DNA from: Promethearchaeota archaeon
GTDB taxonomy: Archaea > Asgardarchaeota > Lokiarchaeia > Sigynarchaeales > SOKP01
Length of the DNA stretch: 11,582 nucleotides
Reading direction: 5' to 3'
Assembly (NCBI GenBank): GCA_016839845.1
Contig: JAEOTL010000252.1
Span: 1-11,582, forward strand
The number at the start of each line of letters is the position of its first letter. The first letter of the stretch is position 1. The notes beneath the pieces are model-generated. The model had not been told where the DNA came from, did no database searches, and worked only from the letters and a program-made list of their open reading frames with translations. The translations under genes were made by a program, and so were the position numbers. Below, one piece after another: positions 1 to 6,972 of this stretch.

Positions 1-49
1 AGTAAAAATCAATTAGTTAAAAAAATAAAATCATAATTAGTGGAAAAAA

Positions 50-1312
50 ATGTCAAAGCCCAATGTTGCGATAATTGGTATAGGAATTATTCCTTTTCGA
101 GCAAGATACTTAGATAAGACCTATTTCGAGCTTGCGTATGATGCAACTAAATTAGCACTAGAAGATGCCAATAATAATGGTGGGGATATAACTCACAAAG
201 ATCTTCAATCTACTGTTTATGGAATTTATAATGAACTCTTTGAACGCCAATTTATGCCTGATATTTTTACGAACTCATATTTAGGGTTGAATAATAAACC
301 CGGAACGAGAGTAGCGACAGGTGGCGCTACAGGAGGGTATACTGTTAGGATGGCTTATGCAGAAGTAGCATCAGGGTTATCTGATTTGTGTCTTTGCATT
401 GGTTTAGAGAAGTGTAATGATTGTTATGATGAACAAACTGGAGTAACAACTCCAGAAGTCTTAAATGCGATTGCCTATTCTGCAGATATGACCTATGAGT
501 ACCCAATGGGTATGATGGCAGCTAGCTCTTATGTCTCAATGGTTAATGCTCATTACGAAGAATTTGGAAACCCAACAGAAGAACAAATGGCCTATGTAAG
601 TGTGAAGAATCATGGAAATGCGATAAATAATCCTAAAGCACAATCTCCAATGAAAGTAACTGTTGAGGATGTTATGAATTCAAGAATAATCTGTTATCCT
701 TTCAAGATGTTAGATTGTTGTTTATATTCAGAAGCCTCTGCAGCTTTGATTTTAGCAAGTGAAGAAAAAGTAAAAGAATTAAAGATTGAAAAACCAATTT
801 GGATTACAGGAGTTGCTGCTGCAAACACAGATTGCTTTATAGGAAATAGAGAAGATATGGGAAGACTCTATTCAAATATTTATGCTGCAAAAGCAGCTTA
901 TAAAATGGCAGGATTAGATTATAATAAAATTAAAGATCAAATAGATTTAGCAGAATTACATGACGCTTTTAGTGGACAGGAAGTTATTAGTTATGAGGAG
1001 CTTGGATTTGTACCGTTTGGAAAAGGTGGTCCTTGGATTGAAGATTCTTTTGAAAAACAAGGGGAAGGGCCCTGGTTAGAGGGAGAACTTCCCTGTTGTC
1101 CTTCAGGAGGATTAATCGGTTGTGGACATGCCGTAGGAGCTACTGGAATTATGAGTACTGGAGAAGCTGCTCTTCAATTAAGAGGTGATGCTGGAAAGCA
1201 CCAAGTACATATAGAAAAAGGACGTGCGATTTCACACTCAATAGGAGGACCTGGAGCTGCATATGCAGCTGTAATAGTAATGACAAATGAGGAGGGGTTG
1301 AAAAAACCATGA
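50..1312 (+). CDS. Thiolase-superfamily protein (SCP-x/archaeal type), nucleophilic Cys absent
   Basis: The 420-residue protein has the thiolase fold throughout, including the GGATGG loop (residues 91-96), an HDAF loop (304-307), GHAVGATG (359-366) and a C-terminal SIGGPG (397-402). In classical thiolases the first loop reads like ACASGG and carries the acyl-accepting Cys; here that position is Gly92. The second Cys position is Ser397. Both catalytic histidines, His304 and His360, are kept. Known relatives are archaeal acetoacetyl-CoA thiolases and SCP-x thiolases that work with a DUF35 partner; that partner gene overlaps this one by 4 bases (ATGA). Substrate is unknown: it may be a non-classical beta-ketothiolase or a thiolase-fold C-C lyase acting on acyl-CoA. 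The ATG at 50 is chosen because it gives a standard thiolase N-terminus; no clear SD precedes it. An automatic label of acetyl-CoA acetyltransferase should be treated with caution. Confidence 0.88.
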   Translation: MSKPNVAIIGIGIIPFRARYLDKTYFELAYDATKLALEDANNNGGDITHKDLQSTVYGIYNELFERQFMPDIFTNSYLGLNNKPGTRVATGGATGGYTVRMAYAEVASGLSDLCLCIGLEKCNDCYDEQTGVTTPEVLNAIAYSADMTYEYPMGMMAASSYVSMVNAHYEEFGNPTEEQMAYVSVKNHGNAINNPKAQSPMKVTVEDVMNSRIICYPFKMLDCCLYSEASAALILASEEKVKELKIEKPIWITGVAAANTDCFIGNREDMGRLYSNIYAAKAAYKMAGLDYNKIKDQIDLAELHDAFSGQEVISYEELGFVPFGKGGPWIEDSFEKQGEGPWLEGELPCCPSGGLIGCGHAVGATGIMSTGEAALQLRGDAGKHQVHIEKGRAISHSIGGPGAAYAAVIVMTNEEGLKKP

Positions 1313-1803
1313 ATGAAGAATTTCAGGACCATCAAATTCGGGATGTCATTAGAATTAACTACAAATATACAATGGGAGGACAATCTAAATTTTTTATAGA
1401 GTTAAAGGAGAATAAAAAGATATTAGGTACAAAATGTACCAAATGTGGAAAAACATGGATGCCACCTCGGATTAATTGCTCTGATTGCTATGAGCCAGCA
1501 GATTGGGTAGAGCTTAAACAAACTGGAACAATCGAAATTAGCACAATAGTCTGGTATACCACTTCAGCCTTTATAAAAGCAATACCTTATGGAGTAGGCT
1601 TTATAAAACTTGATGGCGCAGAAACAGCTTTACTTCAAGGTATATTCTCTGAGAATTTAGTTCCCTCAAAACTAAAGAAGGGGCAAAAGGTTAAAGCAGT
1701 ATTCAACAAAGAAAGAGAAGGAAAAATGACTGACTTTTTCTTTGTCCCTAAAGAGGAATATGAGAAATGGATATCAAAATCAGAATATGAAGGAGGAGAA
1801 TAA
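1309..1803 (+). CDS. DUF35 family protein: zinc ribbon plus OB-fold, partner of the preceding thiolase-like protein
   Basis: This 164-residue protein has a helical N-terminal part, a rubredoxin-like zinc ribbon with Cys43, Cys46, Cys57 and Cys60 (CxxC, 10 residues, CxxC), then an OB-fold from about residue 65 to 145. This is the standard DUF35 (DUF35_N plus OB_aCoA_assoc) arrangement. Family members bind the CoA ester and bridge subunits in thiolase/HMG-CoA synthase and Ltp2-type aldolase complexes. The start codon overlaps the stop of the thiolase-like gene (ATGA at 1309-1312), with GGAGG at 1291-1295, so the two are probably translationally coupled and form one complex. It is not catalytic on its own in the known cases. 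Confidence 0.9.
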   Translation: MNEEFQDHQIRDVIRINYKYTMGGQSKFFIELKENKKILGTKCTKCGKTWMPPRINCSDCYEPADWVELKQTGTIEISTIVWYTTSAFIKAIPYGVGFIKLDGAETALLQGIFSENLVPSKLKKGQKVKAVFNKEREGKMTDFFFVPKEEYEKWISKSEYEGGE

Positions 1804-1805
1804 TA

Positions 1806-2180
1806 ATGATATATGCACAGGAAAGTCTAGGTAAAATTATTGAAAAATTGAATATGATTCCAAAAGCTCAAGCCGTTTTTGTAACAAATATTTCAGGAAA
1901 GGATATAGATTGGGAAATGTCCTTTCAATTCAATCTAAATGGTCAAGATCCTTTCTTTTTAGAAATCAAAAATCGAAAAGCTACATTATTTAGTGGTAGA
2001 AAAGATGATGCAATCATCTTAATGACTGGAGATCCCGATGCAATTGTGAGAATATGCGAAGGTAAAGGAGATTTTACTCATGCAATTTCACGAGAGCAAA
2101 TTATTGTTGAAAAAGGTAAAGTTATGGACGTAATTCGCCTTACAAGAGCAATAACAATTGTATTAAAAACTAAAGAATAA
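1806..2180 (+). CDS. SCP2 sterol-transfer domain protein (lipid/acyl-CoA carrier)
   Basis: The 124-residue single-domain protein matches the SCP2 family pattern: an N-terminal helix, a beta sheet with a WEMSFQF-like strand (about residues 36-42), a strand pair around FFLEIKNRKATLFSG, then the diagnostic DAIILMTGDPDAIVRICEGK segment (about 68-87), where residues M-T-G-D and the following helix line the hydrophobic tunnel. SCP2 proteins bind fatty acids, fatty acyl-CoA or sterols and hand them to enzymes. It starts 2 nt after the DUF35 stop, with AGGAGG at 1791-1796 as SD, so it belongs to the same operon. In animals SCP2 is fused to a thiolase (SCP-x); here the parts are separate genes. It could equally be an intracellular lipid-binding protein with no direct contact to the enzyme. 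Confidence 0.85.
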   Translation: MIYAQESLGKIIEKLNMIPKAQAVFVTNISGKDIDWEMSFQFNLNGQDPFFLEIKNRKATLFSGRKDDAIILMTGDPDAIVRICEGKGDFTHAISREQIIVEKGKVMDVIRLTRAITIVLKTKE

Positions 2181-2210
2181 AGTTCAATAATTTATCTATT
2201 TATTATTCCA

Positions 2211-2273
2211 TTTTTTTATTTTCTCCAACTATTATTCGATCATTTTTCTTTTTTCAATAAGAATCGGTTTTTT
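2211..2273 (+). terminator. Oligo-T terminator region after the thiolase-like/DUF35/SCP2 operon
   Basis: Runs of T occur at 2211-2217, 2243-2247, 2249-2254 and 2268-2273, shortly after the SCP2 stop and with no strong GC hairpin. Archaeal RNA polymerase commonly terminates at such U-tracts. The assignment is by composition only. Confidence 0.5.
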
Positions 2274-2292
2274 CAACCAATCAATACAAATG

Positions 2293-2300
2293 TTTAAATA
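2293..2300 (+). promoter_or_regulatory. Putative TATA box for the binding-protein gene
   Basis: TTTAAATA is a close match to the archaeal TATA consensus and lies just after the oligo-T tracts that would end the previous operon. It predicts a transcription start near 2325 and a leader of about 70 nt before the ATG at 2396. A second AT stretch at 2375-2386 is too close to the ATG to serve as TATA for a full-length message. Confidence 0.4.
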
Positions 2301-2395
2301 TCTACTTAGGAAATATTTTACCATCAGAATTTATCCAAAAATAATAAATTTGAAATAATCGAAAAATTCAAAAAAAATATATAGATGGTAAAATT

Positions 2396-3193
2396 ATGAA
2401 AAGAGAATTTGCAGTTGTAGGTATAGCTGCTGCTTTAGTAATTGGAATACTAGGAGGTTGGTTCATACCTTCACCAATTCCCACAGGTGGTACACGAACA
2501 TCACTCCTTGATAGAATTCTATCACGAGGCACTATCAATATAGGTACAAGTGCTGATTATCCCCCATTCGAGTTTGTGAATGTTTCTACCAGCCAGGTTG
2601 AAGGTTTTGATGCAGACATGTGTGAATGGATTGCTGATGAACTTGGAGTTGATATTCAATGGACTGATCGATCTTTTGGTGGGCTAATCGCAGCTTGTGC
2701 TGCAGGTAAGGTTGATATGGTTGCGGCAGCAATGACATATAATGACAACCGTTCAAGTTATCTTGCGGCATCCATAACTTATATTACGGTAGGTCAAGCT
2801 GTTATCGTAAGGAATGATTCAGTACTAACAATTTCTAATTTGGGAGATCTTGAAGGAACAGACGTTGGTGTTCAAGCTGGTACCACACTTTATGAACAAT
2901 TAGTAAACGCCAGTGTAACAACCATTACGACACATGTTACTGTTGATGCGTTGATTTTAGATTTAGTCGGTGGAGGAGTAGAAGCGGCTTATATAGATAC
3001 ACCAGTTTTTATTGCTTGGTCAAAAACATACGATCTCAAAGTTATCCTCGAGGCAGGAACAGAGGAATTTGCGCTTTGGACTCGATATGGAGAACCAGAA
3101 CTCCTGTATGAGATCAACCAAGTTATACATGAAAGTTTTCTAGATGATAGGATGTATGATAATCTCGCAAAATGGTTAAATACTACGGGATAA
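2396..3193 (+). CDS. Amino-acid ABC transporter substrate-binding protein (SBP family 3), membrane-anchored
   Basis: The 265-residue protein begins with MKRE followed by a hydrophobic segment (about residues 5-25) and a proline/glycine/threonine linker, then a family 3 binding domain. The typical blocks are present: INIGTSADYPPFEF (47-60), GFDADMCEWIADELG (70-84) and GKVDMVAAAMTYNDNR (104-119). Arg119 and Asp201 (in AAYIDTP) sit where family members hold the carboxylate and amino group of the ligand amino acid. There is no lipobox Cys, so the N-terminal helix probably stays as a membrane anchor or is cleaved as a Sec signal. The ligand is predicted to be a polar amino acid; which one cannot be read from sequence. 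It is separated from the permease gene by 151 bp with T-tracts and a TATA-like box, so it can be expressed in excess of the membrane parts. Only a weak SD (GATGGT, 2384-2389) precedes the ATG. Confidence 0.9.
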   Translation: MKREFAVVGIAAALVIGILGGWFIPSPIPTGGTRTSLLDRILSRGTINIGTSADYPPFEFVNVSTSQVEGFDADMCEWIADELGVDIQWTDRSFGGLIAACAAGKVDMVAAAMTYNDNRSSYLAASITYITVGQAVIVRNDSVLTISNLGDLEGTDVGVQAGTTLYEQLVNASVTTITTHVTVDALILDLVGGGVEAAYIDTPVFIAWSKTYDLKVILEAGTEEFALWTRYGEPELLYEINQVIHESFLDDRMYDNLAKWLNTTG

Positions 3194-3215
3194 TAAATGC
3201 TTAATAAAATCCAAA

Positions 3216-3258
3216 TTTTTTTTTTATTTTAATTTGTTCTGGATCTAGTTCTTTTTTT
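3216..3258 (+). terminator. Oligo-T terminator after the binding-protein gene
   Basis: T10 at 3216-3225 and T7 at 3252-3258 follow the stop of the binding-protein gene within 65 bases, without a GC-rich stem. Another T7 follows at 3290-3296. This fits U-tract termination in archaea and suggests the binding protein has its own transcript. Confidence 0.55.
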
Positions 3259-3305
3259 GGAATTTAAATCGTAAATACTCAATAACATCTTTTTTTCATT
3301 TTAAA

Positions 3306-3313
3306 TTTATAAC
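3306..3313 (+). promoter_or_regulatory. Putative TATA box for the permease-ATPase-permease unit
   Basis: TTTATAAC lies 32-39 bases upstream of the permease ATG at 3345. A start about 25 bases downstream would give a very short leader of around 10 nt, consistent with the lack of an SD before this gene. Confidence 0.4.
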
Positions 3314-3344
3314 CCAAAAATTAAAAAAAATATTCCATTATTAA

Positions 3345-4412
3345 ATGATAATCATGATATTTCAAGCAGATTATGCCCTAATAGCTCAAATTATAGAAAA
3401 CATCGCATGGATTATTAGGTTAATTATAGTCTTCGCAATGGGCACTTATATTTTAAGATGGTATATTAGGAAAAAGGATAAACACTTTCAAAAAGACTGG
3501 GATACTACACTCAAGAAAGCAGCTATAACCAATTTAATATGGCTAATTATAAACATACCAATAACTATTTTATTTAATTTCTTTTTTACTAATCCTATAT
3601 TTCTATTACTATTAATCACCACAATTGACACTATAATTGGTACTATAATCGTTATGAAAATTTATAAGAAAGACTTCCGAGAATCATTTCTGTGTATTGC
3701 TATAGTTCAATTGATTTCTGCTGTAATAAATCTTATATTACTTTTTGTATTGAATTTGATTTCAATTCCCCCTTATATTTTTATTTTTATTGTTGTGAAC
3801 GGATTACCTCAAACTCTGGTTGTAACGGCTATAGGCCTATGTTGGGGTTTTTTACTGGGCATTACATTAGCGATTATGCGAGTATATGGTGGTATAGAAC
3901 TCGGTTGGCTAGCAAGTGGTTATGAGAAGCTATTTCGTGGAATTCCACTCCTAGTTCTGATCTACCTATTCACTTTCGGAATACCCTTTCTTTCAGCTCT
4001 GGATGGTGTGGTTTTGGCTATGGCTCTCCGTAGTGGTGCTTACCAATCTCAGATTTTTCGAGGGGCTATGTTATCAGTGAATCCTGGGCAAATGGATGCA
4101 GCATATACTATTGGAATGAATCGACTACAAGCATTTCGATATGTTCTAATGCCCCAAGCCCTACGCATAGCAATACCTAGCTGGTCCAATGAATATTCAG
4201 TAGTTATCAAAGATTCATCATTCGCTTTTGAAGTTGGAATAATCGAGATGACAAGAGCAGCTTATTATGTCTCTGTAAGTTTCCGTGAGCTTTGGGCTTT
4301 ATCTATGGGAGTAGTTGCATTAACTTACTTTCTCTTTACGTATCCAATCACTAAATTTTTTGGTGAAAGGCAAACTAATAAACTTAAAAAATTAGGAATG
4401 GGAGGTGGCTAG
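3345..4412 (+). CDS. Polar amino-acid ABC transporter permease with extra N-terminal membrane domain
   Basis: Residues from about 152 to 345 form a normal HisM/GlnP-type permease: [19 protein letters not shown] at its start, [14 protein letters not shown] (196-209), and the cytoplasmic EAA loop that docks on the ATPase (about 240-280, with [20 protein letters not shown] and the [11 protein letters not shown] ending). Family members are usually 215-250 residues. Here about 150 residues precede the conserved part, carrying roughly four hydrophobic segments (about 14-38, 60-80, 83-107, 115-150) separated by charged loops such as [16 protein letters not shown]. The extension is not recognised. 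The ATG at 3345 has no SD; an in-frame ATG at 3354 would remove only three residues. The ATPase and second permease follow almost without gaps. It probably pairs with the shorter permease downstream to form a heterodimeric channel. Confidence 0.88.
   Translation: MIIMIFQADYALIAQIIENIAWIIRLIIVFAMGTYILRWYIRKKDKHFQKDWDTTLKKAAITNLIWLIINIPITILFNFFFTNPIFLLLLITTIDTIIGTIIVMKIYKKDFRESFLCIAIVQLISAVINLILLFVLNLISIPPYIFIFIVVNGLPQTLVVTAIGLCWGFLLGITLAIMRVYGGIELGWLASGYEKLFRGIPLLVLIYLFTFGIPFLSALDGVVLAMALRSGAYQSQIFRGAMLSVNPGQMDAAYTIGMNRLQAFRYVLMPQALRIAIPSWSNEYSVVIKDSSFAFEVGIIEMTRAAYYVSVSFRELWALSMGVVALTYFLFTYPITKFFGERQTNKLKKLGMGGG
4401..4408 (+). promoter_or_regulatory. Strong Shine-Dalgarno site that points to an ATA start codon
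   Basis: GGAGGTGG, of which GGAGGTG matches the anti-SD complement, lies at the very end of the permease gene. It leaves 7 nt between 4407 and the in-frame ATA at 4415, the ideal spacing. No ATG, GTG or TTG in the ATPase frame lies at this distance, or anywhere between the frame-opening stop (TAA at 4385) and 4571. Confidence 0.7.
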
Positions 4413-4414
4413 AC

Positions 4415-5206
4415 ATAAATAAACCTGTATTAAAAGTAATCGATATATGGAAATCTTATGAAGATCTACAAGTTCTCAAAGGTGTTTCATTTGAGGTAGC
4501 AGAAGGAGAAGTAAAAGTAATTTTTGGTCCAAGTGGCTCAGGTAAAAGCACATTACTACGTTGTATCAATATGTTGACCCCACCTGATAAAGGTGAAGTA
4601 TATCTTCGGGAACAGAATATTAAAGGGAAAGATGTTAATCTTAATGCTATACGAGCAAGAATTGGAATGGTATTCCAACATTTCAATTTATTTTCCCATC
4701 TCAAAGCGATAGACAATGTAAGTATTGGCATTCGGCGAGTGAAAGGGCTACCAAAGGAACAAGCTAGAGAAAAAGCACTTAAGGCTTTAGAAAGTGTAAA
4801 AATGGTAAAATGGGCTGATCATTATCCTGCTCAGCTATCAGGTGGTCAACAACAACGAGTAGGTATCGCACGTGCCTTAGCTATGGAACCAGATGTAATT
4901 TTGTTTGATGAACCCACTTCTGCATTGGATCCAGAATTGATTGGCGAAGTACTTCAAGTTATGTTAGATATAGCAAAATCGGGTACTACAATGGTGGTTG
5001 TAACTCATGAAATGGGGTTTGCTAAAGCAGTTGCTTCAGAAATGATTTTTCTGGGAGAGGGTGTTGTCCTAGAACGAGGTACTCCCCAGCATTTCTTCGT
5101 TTCACCTAAATCCGAACGAGTAAAGTTATTTCTTAAACAACTTGAAGTTTTATATGGAAGTCATGAGGAACTATTAAAGTTTTCAAATATGGAGGAAAGT
5201 AAATGA
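4415..5206 (+). CDS. Polar amino-acid ABC transporter ATP-binding protein, probable non-canonical ATA start
   Basis: From 4415 the protein has 263 residues, the usual size for GlnQ/HisP-type ATPases. It shows an A-loop Tyr (residue 15, [10 protein letters not shown]), Walker A GPSGSGKS (38-45), a Q-loop VFQHFNLF (Gln88), signature LSGGQQQR (141-148), Walker B VILFDE (161-166), D-loop SALD and switch His198 (VVTHEMGFA). It drives the importer by binding the EAA loops of the two permeases. The first ATG in this frame is at 4571, but that start would delete the A-loop and Walker A. The open frame continues upstream with clear homology to codon 4424, and the SD at 4401-4408 is placed for ATA 4415. 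Thus AUA initiation, or a base error turning ATG into ATA, is the best explanation. The gene ends in an ATGA overlap with the next permease. Confidence 0.88.
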   Translation: MNKPVLKVIDIWKSYEDLQVLKGVSFEVAEGEVKVIFGPSGSGKSTLLRCINMLTPPDKGEVYLREQNIKGKDVNLNAIRARIGMVFQHFNLFSHLKAIDNVSIGIRRVKGLPKEQAREKALKALESVKMVKWADHYPAQLSGGQQQRVGIARALAMEPDVILFDEPTSALDPELIGEVLQVMLDIAKSGTTMVVVTHEMGFAKAVASEMIFLGEGVVLERGTPQHFFVSPKSERVKLFLKQLEVLYGSHEELLKFSNMEESK

Positions 5207-5952
5207 TCTATCAAGTTCAACCCAACTTCTTTGAACAATTTATTGCTGTTCTTGATTTTTGGGATGATATTTTCTCAGGATACATAGTAACAATGTGGTT
5301 ATATATGTGGGCACTATTAATTGGTTTTTTCCTTGGTCTTATGCTTTCTATTCTCCGCCAATATGGGGGGATGATCCTTTCTCGTATTGCAACAGGATAT
5401 ATTGAAATTATCCGTGGAACCCCTTTGTTAGCGCAATTGTTATTCTTATATTACCTCCCACTTAGTTTAGATATACCAATAGGAAATTGGAGTTTTCAAA
5501 CCAGCTTTTTATTCCTTGATCGGGAAATATCTATCATTCTTCTCAACCAAAGGACCTTAATTGCCATTATTACATTAGGTTTGAATAGCGCTGCTTATCA
5601 AGCAGAATATCTTCGAGGAGCTATTATGTCTGTTAGCACAGAGCAGTTAATTGCTGCCCAATCCTTAGGTATGTCACGCTTGGGCGGTATTAGGCGTGTC
5701 GTTTTACCACAAGCTTTACGTCGTGTTATTCCTGCATGGTCAAATGAAGCAGCATATCTTCCAAAATATACTGTTGTAGTATATTTCATAGGAGTACTAG
5801 AGCTTTTTGCTCAAGCGTATATTATAGCTTTTGTCACATTTGCAGTAATTATTACATATATTATCGTAGCAATTATTTTCCTAATAACAATTACTCTTAT
5901 CTCAAAAGGTTTAGACATTTTGCACAAACGTACAGGAATCCCCGGGCTTTAA
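5203..5952 (+). CDS. Polar amino-acid ABC transporter permease (second, standard-length subunit)
   Basis: The 249-residue integral membrane protein is of the HisM/GlnP family. It has a first transmembrane segment at about residues 26-50 ([20 protein letters not shown]), the [20 protein letters not shown] block (67-86) and the EAA loop at about 140-180 ([20 protein letters not shown], ending [13 protein letters not shown]). Its start overlaps the ATPase stop (ATGA, 5203-5206), with GGAGG at 5191-5195 as SD. Compared with the other permease of this cluster it has no N-terminal extension. It has about 30 residues between the RGTPLL block and the EAA region, including a [17 protein letters not shown] loop, which is longer than in many relatives. 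It is expected to form the channel as a heterodimer with the upstream permease. Confidence 0.92.
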   Translation: MIYQVQPNFFEQFIAVLDFWDDIFSGYIVTMWLYMWALLIGFFLGLMLSILRQYGGMILSRIATGYIEIIRGTPLLAQLLFLYYLPLSLDIPIGNWSFQTSFLFLDREISIILLNQRTLIAIITLGLNSAAYQAEYLRGAIMSVSTEQLIAAQSLGMSRLGGIRRVVLPQALRRVIPAWSNEAAYLPKYTVVVYFIGVLELFAQAYIIAFVTFAVIITYIIVAIIFLITITLISKGLDILHKRTGIPGL

Positions 5953-6041
5953 GCTTTCAATGTTTAAAGAGTGTTGAAATGCAGTCAATTAATAATGAAT
6001 TAATCATCAAATCATCATAAATCTGAATTGAGATTCCTAAT

Positions 6042-6881
6042 ATGAAAAGTAAGGTATGCATAATTCAGAGAGAACCTCATGAAACAACACAAGATGTACT
6101 AATAAGAACCCTTAAAATTATACCTTTAAAAGATTTCATTACAAATTCAGAAAAGAAAATACTCGTAAATCCTAATTGGGTAACATCAGATCATTATAGT
6201 ACAGGAAATATAACATCAACAGATACATTGGAAGGAATAGTAATGTATCTAATCCAAGATGCTAAAATAGAACCTGAAAAAATAATTGTAGCTGATGGTG
6301 GTTCCTTTGGAACATCTGAAAAATTCTTTAAGCTTAACGAAATTTATCGTTTAGAAGATTATGGAATTAGAATAATGAATTTAAATGATGATGAAGTGAT
6401 TAATAATATTGAAATTACAAATCCATTATCTCTAAAAACTGTAAATATTGTAAAGACAGCTATGGATGCGAGTTGTATTATCTCTGTTCCTTCACTAAAA
6501 ACGCATAATTTGGCTAGAACAACTTTAAGTATGAAGAATATGATGGGGACTATAATGCCGAAAAGTATAATGCATTCGAATATACATAAAAAGATTGCAG
6601 ATTTGGTTTCTTTCTTACGCACAAAAATGAAATTCCAAATCATTGATGGGATAATTGGATCAGATGGATGGGAACTAGGAGGAAAACCTATTCAAATGGA
6701 TTTGATTATTGCAGGAGCAGATCCTGTAGCTGTCGATAGAGTAGGAAGTGCTATAATAGGATATGGAATGGATAAAGTGAAATATTTAAAGTTTGGAGAA
6801 CAAAAACAGCTTGGTACAGCAAATTTAGATAACATTGAAATAATAGGTAAATCAATTGAGGCCGTATATCATAAATTTTAG
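6042..6881 (+). CDS. DUF362 family protein, function unknown
   Basis: The 279-residue soluble protein carries the DUF362 hallmarks: an N-terminal KILVNPNWV block (39-47), a VADGGSFGTSEKFF block (83-96), PSLKTH (150-155), a KNMMGTIMPKSIMHSNIHKK segment (165-184) and FQIIDGIIGSDGWELGG (198-214) followed by AGADPVAVDRVGSAIIG. Many DUF362 proteins end in a ferredoxin-like 4Fe-4S domain; this one lacks it and has no CxxCxxC cluster, so an iron-sulfur role is not supported here. No reaction is firmly assigned to the family as a whole. It is a separate gene, 89 bp after the permease, with no SD and no convincing TATA box, so its promoter is uncertain. It could be cotranscribed with the transporter. 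Confidence 0.85.
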   Translation: MKSKVCIIQREPHETTQDVLIRTLKIIPLKDFITNSEKKILVNPNWVTSDHYSTGNITSTDTLEGIVMYLIQDAKIEPEKIIVADGGSFGTSEKFFKLNEIYRLEDYGIRIMNLNDDEVINNIEITNPLSLKTVNIVKTAMDASCIISVPSLKTHNLARTTLSMKNMMGTIMPKSIMHSNIHKKIADLVSFLRTKMKFQIIDGIIGSDGWELGGKPIQMDLIIAGADPVAVDRVGSAIIGYGMDKVKYLKFGEQKQLGTANLDNIEIIGKSIEAVYHKF

Positions 6882-6942
6882 TCTAACCTTATCCATAAGA
6901 TAATTCTTATTTCAAACAGACAATTTTATTTCTAATAAATAT

Positions 6943-6950
6943 TATAAAGA
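6943..6950 (+). promoter_or_regulatory. Putative TATA box of the threonine aldolase gene
   Basis: TATAAAGA covers positions -30 to -23 relative to the TTG at 6973, the standard archaeal TATA position for a transcript that begins at or next to the start codon. No SD is present between it and the gene, so the message is probably leaderless or nearly so. Confidence 0.45.
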
Positions 6951-6972
6951 TTTAAACTAATTAAAAAAAATC

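Noticed and set aside
3692..3925. Cys/Tyr-rich small open frame overlapping the first permease
   Set aside because: It is an alternative frame of the permease; its composition is what an out-of-frame reading of membrane-protein codons gives.
4456..4731. Open frame on the minus strand inside the ABC ATPase gene
   Set aside because: It is antisense to highly conserved ATPase coding sequence and shows no recognisable domain.
4571..5206. ATG at 4571 as start of the ABC ATPase
   Set aside because: It would remove the A-loop and the whole Walker A motif encoded just upstream, and the open frame continues with clear homology back to about 4424.
5947..5969. CTTTAA / TTAAAG inverted repeat at the end of the second permease as a hairpin terminator
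   Set aside because: The stem is only 6 AT-rich base pairs with an 11-nt loop and no T-tract follows, so it is within chance expectation.
6359..6643. Hydrophobic open frame on the minus strand inside the DUF362 gene
   Set aside because: It lies antisense to conserved DUF362 motifs; the hydrophobicity follows from reverse complementing AT-rich coding DNA.
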